Origin: Dehalobacterium formicoaceticum
GTDB lineage: Bacteria > Bacillota > Dehalobacteriia > Dehalobacteriales > Dehalobacteriaceae
NCBI RefSeq assembly: GCF_002224645.1
Contig: NZ_CP022121.1
Location: 620,001-684,000, forward strand
Direction of reading: 5' to 3'
DNA length: 64,000 nucleotides
Shown: positions 59,816 through 64,000 of the stretch, piece after piece
How the letters are laid out: the number at the start of each line of letters is the position of its first letter
How positions within the stretch are numbered: position 1 is the first letter of the stretch
Program-made: the position numbers and the translations under genes
Notes under the pieces: generated by a model
What the model was told of the DNA's origin: nothing
Database searches by the model: none
The model's input: only the letters and a program-made list of their open reading frames with translations

Positions 59816-62800
59816 TCAATTTACCACTTTCCATGCTTCTAATGTTTTAACTGCTTCTGTTAATAATTTTTCTTGCTTTACTAGATCCTTTCTAGCTGAA
59901 TCTGTTAAGTCACCTTGAAGCTTTTCTTTGATACTTTGCAGACGAGGTCTGAATATATCATTGCTATATCTTCTAATTTCATTTTGCATAACATACTTCT
60001 GATTTTCCTCAAATTCTAATAAAAAATGTGTTAAGTGCCATATAACTACACTTTTATTGTTGCCAGAGCCTGAAAGAACTTTTTGTTGTATTAGTGGTTC
60101 ATCTAAATCTTTGTTTCCGCCACCAGCAAGCGTTATGTTTTTTGATCCGATTTTAATACCACCTCGAATCACATTTATTATTGACTTTCCAAGTATGCTT
60201 TCAACTTCCTCAATAATCTTATATCCATTTTCAAATTTTTCCTCAATGTACTGCTTAATAAGCGCTTCAATTTCAGTATCTTCATAAAGTTTTGCAGGGT
60301 CATTAACTAAAATATCCTTTACAATTGCTCGAATAAAGTTAAGAGTGACTTTTTTTATGTCATTGTTTTTATTGGGCTTTGGTGGCATATTAGGAAATTC
60401 TTCTTCGATGACTTTTATATCCAGTTCATCAAGTTCATATATTTTATAGATAATTTTATCTATTTCAAGATGTAAATTATAAAGTTCATCTTCAAGTTCG
60501 TTATATTTGTTAATAAATATTTCATATGCCTCAATTATTGATTTTGCACCGTGTGAAAAACCATAGGCGAGTTCTACTTCGTGATAAAAGTCAGATATGT
60601 ATGAAAATCCGAGAATGTATTCCTTGATGCTCCTTGCTCTATTAGTTTTTTCGATAACAATTTGTTCATGATCCCTTGATGGTTCAACAAATGGAACTCT
60701 TTGCATATCACAAACTTGGAAATGTGGGCTAGGATTCAATTTACACAAGTAATAATTTACAAGCTTTGAGTTAATAAATCCAAGCATGTAACTTGTATTC
60801 ATTGTCTTGGGAAAAATGCAAGAACCAGTTGTGTCAAAGATGCATCCTGCTGGTAAATATCTCGCACTAAAACGATTTTCGCTTGTAACATCACTATATG
60901 TTATACCTTCTCTAAAAAAATACATTTGGTTCTTAATAGTTCTTGTTTCACTTCCATATTTTTCTTTAGCCTCTTTCTTAATTTCATATCCATCGTTTGA
61001 CCAATTTATGCACATAGTTATATTATTTGCCCATTTTTCACAACCTTCACCTTTAGCATAAGGGTGAAAATCAATTCCCAATCTGTCATTTGGCACTTCC
61101 CATTTATTTCTAAGGAATTTATCATTATTTCCTGTTATCATCCCCTGCTTAATTTCCACAATTTTTTCTAACGGTGTAAATTTAACAAAAGAATTATGAA
61201 TGTTTCGGGTGAAATTAAATATTAAAGGATAGCCCAAAATAGCTTTAAACGATTTTTGTTGAACTTTAATAAAATCATGGAATAAAGCATCAACACCCTC
61301 CGTTTTTTGTGATATATCACAACACTCAACTACATTACTAGAGTTTTTGTTTGATTTGACTGCTACTAATACTGCTGCACTGACTGTAGGACCATCAAAA
61401 ACCCCTACTCCTAATTTTATCAATTTTTTCACAGCAAATTGTGTAAGCATTAATTCTCTAATCTTATCGTGACTATCTAATGTCATAAATGAGTCAGAAC
61501 CAACAAAGCCTAAATATCCATTTTTAGCTAGTAACTCCTCTGCTCTTGCAATAAAAGCCTCAAATAAATTGCTGTAATATTTTGGATATTCTTTTTTTAA
61601 AAACTGCGATGTTTCCGGCTTCATTTTTCTGATTCCTAAATAGGGTGGATTCATTACAATGACATTAAACTTGTTCTTAAAAAACAACCTAGCTTCCTTT
61701 ATAGATATAAAGGCCTGAGCAGAGATATATTGTCCAATATCTTCAGCTGTATATTGTTTTTCAGTTAATTCCATCTCATTTTGGAACAATGATAGCTGCA
61801 CTATCTCCTCTTGATCATTTTCCCATCGGTACAGAGAGTTTGCCTTTAAAATATTCATATTGAACAAATTTAAGTTCTTAATTCGAACATCTTGTGCCTT
61901 CTTCTTTGCTTTAAGCCACAAATTTAGTGCAGTTATTTGCAGTGGTTCTCTTTGAATATCAACTCCAAAGATATTTTTTTCTAAAATATAGCCAATAACA
62001 ATGCTGTCAGGCCATTCAGCGTGTTCCTTTTTATACAAATCGTATAACACATCAAAAGCATACACTAAAAAGTTACCTGCCCCACAAGCCGGGTCTAGCA
62101 ATTTGATTGTTTCAATCTTTTTGTTTTCTTCAAAGTAAGGTTTTAAAGTATTGTCTACAATATACTTAACAACCCAACGTGGTGTATAGAACTCTCCAAA
62201 CTGTGTTTGCTCCTCTTCCAAGTTATTTAGAATCTCATAATAAATCAAATTAGCATATGAAACATCTTTATCCTCTTTGGCTGATTTCAACTCATCATCT
62301 TTAATGTCAACCCAATACTGATAAATCCATCCTAAGAAGTCATCTTCAAAGTATTCGATTTCCTCAATTTTATTAATATTGAAAAGAATTTCTTTTAGTC
62401 CATCAAAATCAGGATGAACTAAATTATGTTCGTAATCTTTAAATAGAAGGGGTACTTCCGTTGCCATCTCTTTAGAGAGCAATGACAACATGAATAAGAA
62501 GTTATAATATTCCCTATCTTCTTCGAGATTGTCTTTTTCCTCCATTTTAGAAATTTCATCTTGATATTTATTCACCAAATCAGTGAACGCTAAAGGGTGT
62601 ACATTGTTGAAATCTGGAAGAATGCTATCATAAATATTGTCTTTTAATAATCGACCAATAACACTCCCAATAAGCCCACGCTTCTCCATTGTTTTAAAGC
62701 AAATGAGTATATGAAGAAAAGTTCTTGCACTATCTTGGATATACGCAATATATTCTTTTCTATTTCCTTCAATGTTTTTTCCTTTAAACAAGTTTACCAA

Positions 62801-62956
62801 GTTATTCTTGATCACTGAGTCGTATTCACTCAAAGGTTTATTTGCTGCAATTCTACCGCAATCATCAAAGCCGTATTTTTCCATTTTTCCGGCAATATCC
62901 TTGATAATAATTTCTCTCAATTTTGATATTACAGGTTTTAAGGTTGCTCTTGACAC
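59816..62956 (-). CDS. pglX: BREX PglX, adenine-specific DNA methyltransferase
   Basis: A 1,046-residue protein starting GTG after GGAGGAACG. Motif I reads LLDPACGAGNFLVYAF near residue 285, preceded by GEFYTPRWVVKYIVD, and motif IV is VMNPPYLGIRKM near residue 435, both of the gamma-class N6-adenine type. The C-terminal half holds the target-recognition and spacer regions. PglX marks the host genome at the BREX site so that it is spared. The target sequence cannot be predicted. It starts 12 bp after brxC. Confidence 0.95.
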   Translation of the reverse strand: MSRATLKPVISKLREIIIKDIAGKMEKYGFDDCGRIAANKPLSEYDSVIKNNLVNLFKGKNIEGNRKEYIAYIQDSARTFLHILICFKTMEKRGLIGSVIGRLLKDNIYDSILPDFNNVHPLAFTDLVNKYQDEISKMEEKDNLEEDREYYNFLFMLSLLSKEMATEVPLLFKDYEHNLVHPDFDGLKEILFNINKIEEIEYFEDDFLGWIYQYWVDIKDDELKSAKEDKDVSYANLIYYEILNNLEEEQTQFGEFYTPRWVVKYIVDNTLKPYFEENKKIETIKLLDPACGAGNFLVYAFDVLYDLYKKEHAEWPDSIVIGYILEKNIFGVDIQREPLQITALNLWLKAKKKAQDVRIKNLNLFNMNILKANSLYRWENDQEEIVQLSLFQNEMELTEKQYTAEDIGQYISAQAFISIKEARLFFKNKFNVIVMNPPYLGIRKMKPETSQFLKKEYPKYYSNLFEAFIARAEELLAKNGYLGFVGSDSFMTLDSHDKIRELMLTQFAVKKLIKLGVGVFDGPTVSAAVLVAVKSNKNSSNVVECCDISQKTEGVDALFHDFIKVQQKSFKAILGYPLIFNFTRNIHNSFVKFTPLEKIVEIKQGMITGNNDKFLRNKWEVPNDRLGIDFHPYAKGEGCEKWANNITMCINWSNDGYEIKKEAKEKYGSETRTIKNQMYFFREGITYSDVTSENRFSARYLPAGCIFDTTGSCIFPKTMNTSYMLGFINSKLVNYYLCKLNPSPHFQVCDMQRVPFVEPSRDHEQIVIEKTNRARSIKEYILGFSYISDFYHEVELAYGFSHGAKSIIEAYEIFINKYNELEDELYNLHLEIDKIIYKIYELDELDIKVIEEEFPNMPPKPNKNNDIKKVTLNFIRAIVKDILVNDPAKLYEDTEIEALIKQYIEEKFENGYKIIEEVESILGKSIINVIRGGIKIGSKNITLAGGGNKDLDEPLIQQKVLSGSGNNKSVVIWHLTHFLLEFEENQKYVMQNEIRRYSNDIFRPRLQSIKEKLQGDLTDSARKDLVKQEKLLTEAVKTLEAWKVVN

Positions 62957-62968
62957 AATGCGTTCCTC

Positions 62969-64000
62969 CTATAACTCTAAAGTTATCTTCTTTCCTGCCT
63001 CTATATCTTTCTTAATCTTTTCTCTTATTTCACTGAATACTGCATCGAGTTCTTTTAGCTTTTCAACACTGTCAATGTTGATGATTTTCCCATTTGAATA
63101 TGATCTAAACTTTTTCGATACACGATTATTAACAACCGGTACTTTGTTAATAACAGGTGTATCAAGTATACCTGAGTGACCGCTAGACGGTGCGTTTTTC
63201 GCTATTTCATTTTGATCATTAAATGCATGTACTTTCTCAACAGCTTTTGTTTTTGAAGCTACAAGTTCATTTACCATTCTTCTTAAGTCATCCAGAGTAC
63301 CAATGCTTTTTATCTTAAGATCATCAAATACCAAATTGTCAAGTTTGGTGAATTTAATTAAAGCTACAACTTGCTTTTGCTGATCCTCTGATATTTTCAT
63401 CCATTCAGGTAATTGTTGAATATCGGACATTATCGTTGTGTGAAGTCTCTCATATTCACGATACTTTTCTTGGAACGAGACTTTATATTTTTTTATTATA
63501 TCTTCAAAGCGTTTTAGATCCCCTAATATAAACTTCTCAGACGTTTCCTTGACGCTTTCTAAATTTGATTCATCAGCATTTTTTAACATTGAGTAGACTT
63601 TACATACCAGTGAAACTTTGTCTTTATTGTCAGATAAATAAAGGACATTTTTAAATCTGTCTTTCATCATTTCAGCATGAGATGCACTTAGTTTTTTATT
63701 AAATGAAACTACAATATCTTCAGTATCTGTTCTTTTTTTAATATCATTTGCTATAGCTGATATAATATCTAGATTATCCTTTACAATCTGCGGAATTACA
63801 TCTGAATATATATCCACACTTGCATTTAAGACTTTCTCGACAACAATTTTTATTTTCTCGGCAACATCTTTTAGTTTCAAATCAACTGCCATGTTCGGGT
63901 CTAATGTCTTGATCGTTCGAATAGCGTTGCGGATCTCTTCATCAGATATGTTTATTTTTGTGAATTTTAATCCATCAAAGCTATCTCTTTTTCTAGGTGC
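62969..64000 (-). CDS. brxC: BREX BrxC, C-terminal part (5' end outside window)
   Basis: The frame is open from the window edge (343 codons shown). The region is helical with a long coiled coil, and ends SNGKIINIDSVEKLKELDAVF then EIREKIKKDIEAGKKI, the usual C-terminal form of the large P-loop protein BrxC/PglY. The ATPase part lies beyond base 64,000. Order brxC-pglX-pglZ-brxL is that of type 1 BREX; brxA and brxB are expected to the right. Confidence 0.85.
   Translation of the reverse strand, partial: APRKRDSFDGLKFTKINISDEEIRNAIRTIKTLDPNMAVDLKLKDVAEKIKIVVEKVLNASVDIYSDVIPQIVKDNLDIISAIANDIKKRTDTEDIVVSFNKKLSASHAEMMKDRFKNVLYLSDNKDKVSLVCKVYSMLKNADESNLESVKETSEKFILGDLKRFEDIIKKYKVSFQEKYREYERLHTTIMSDIQQLPEWMKISEDQQKQVVALIKFTKLDNLVFDDLKIKSIGTLDDLRRMVNELVASKTKAVEKVHAFNDQNEIAKNAPSSGHSGILDTPVINKVPVVNNRVSKKFRSYSNGKIINIDSVEKLKELDAVFSEIREKIKKDIEAGKKITLEL

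Noticed and set aside
1-64000. tRNA, rRNA or CRISPR array
   Set aside because: None was recognised by eye on either strand; a covariance-model scan would be needed to exclude short RNAs.

Overview
The window comes from a low-to-medium-GC Firmicute. The gene families (Tn1549/CTn-type conjugation genes, AraC/PocR-controlled corrinoid methyltransferases, DUF1638 proteins, a RACE-type activator) point to an anaerobic Clostridia member of the Peptococcaceae type. A Dehalobacterium-like dichloromethane degrader is my best guess, inferred from gene content only. No rRNA, tRNA or CRISPR array was seen.

Layout. (1) 1-12,150, mostly + strand: part of an integrative conjugative element: relaxase C-terminus, PcfB, ArdC, VirD4 coupling protein, Maff2-like pilin, VirB6, PrgI/VirB3, VirB4, DUF6075 and a CD1108-like protein that stops before the expected peptidase domain. 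A small XRE-controlled divergon with three matching palindromes sits inside it. (2) 12,250-15,810: accessory genes (RadC, a diguanylate cyclase, an ART-like protein, a SEC-C protein). (3) 16,177-36,648: a 20,472-bp block bounded by two IS66 copies of equal length, in opposite orientation, with identical predicted proteins, and flanked outside by a perfect 240-bp direct duplication of host sequence. Its cargo is a mostly leftward corrinoid methyltransferase operon: PocR histidine kinase, corrinoid protein, three UroD-family methyltransferases, AraC response regulator, MtrH-family methyltransferase, RACE activator, two DUF1638 proteins, a Kef-type antiporter, a flavin-type protein and a Crp/Fnr regulator. 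This content matches the published mec (methylene chloride catabolism) cassette as I remember it. (4) 36,649-38,450: the second 240-bp repeat and an IS110-family element with a candidate bridge RNA. (5) 38,453-64,000, almost all - strand: a defence island. It holds a CBASS pair (CD-NTase plus S-4TM effector), a WYL-regulated set of poorly known genes, an McrBC pair broken by an IS21-family element, and a type-1-like BREX operon (brxC partial, pglX, pglZ, brxL). Downstream of brxL, overlapping or nearly so, are three unrecognised genes, each carrying an R-x4/5-H motif of HEPN type, leading into the mcrB remnant.

How it works together (inference). In the cargo, the kinase and response regulator would sense a C1 substrate. 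A UroD-type methyltransferase would move the C1 group to the corrinoid protein, MtrH or MtaA-like proteins would pass it to tetrahydrofolate or another acceptor, and the RACE protein would re-reduce inactivated cobalt. In the island, BREX, CBASS, the HEPN trio and a formerly active McrBC would give layered phage defence. The two most interesting items are the IS66-bounded catabolic unit with its 240-bp target duplication and the three-gene HEPN-motif module inserted between BREX and McrBC.
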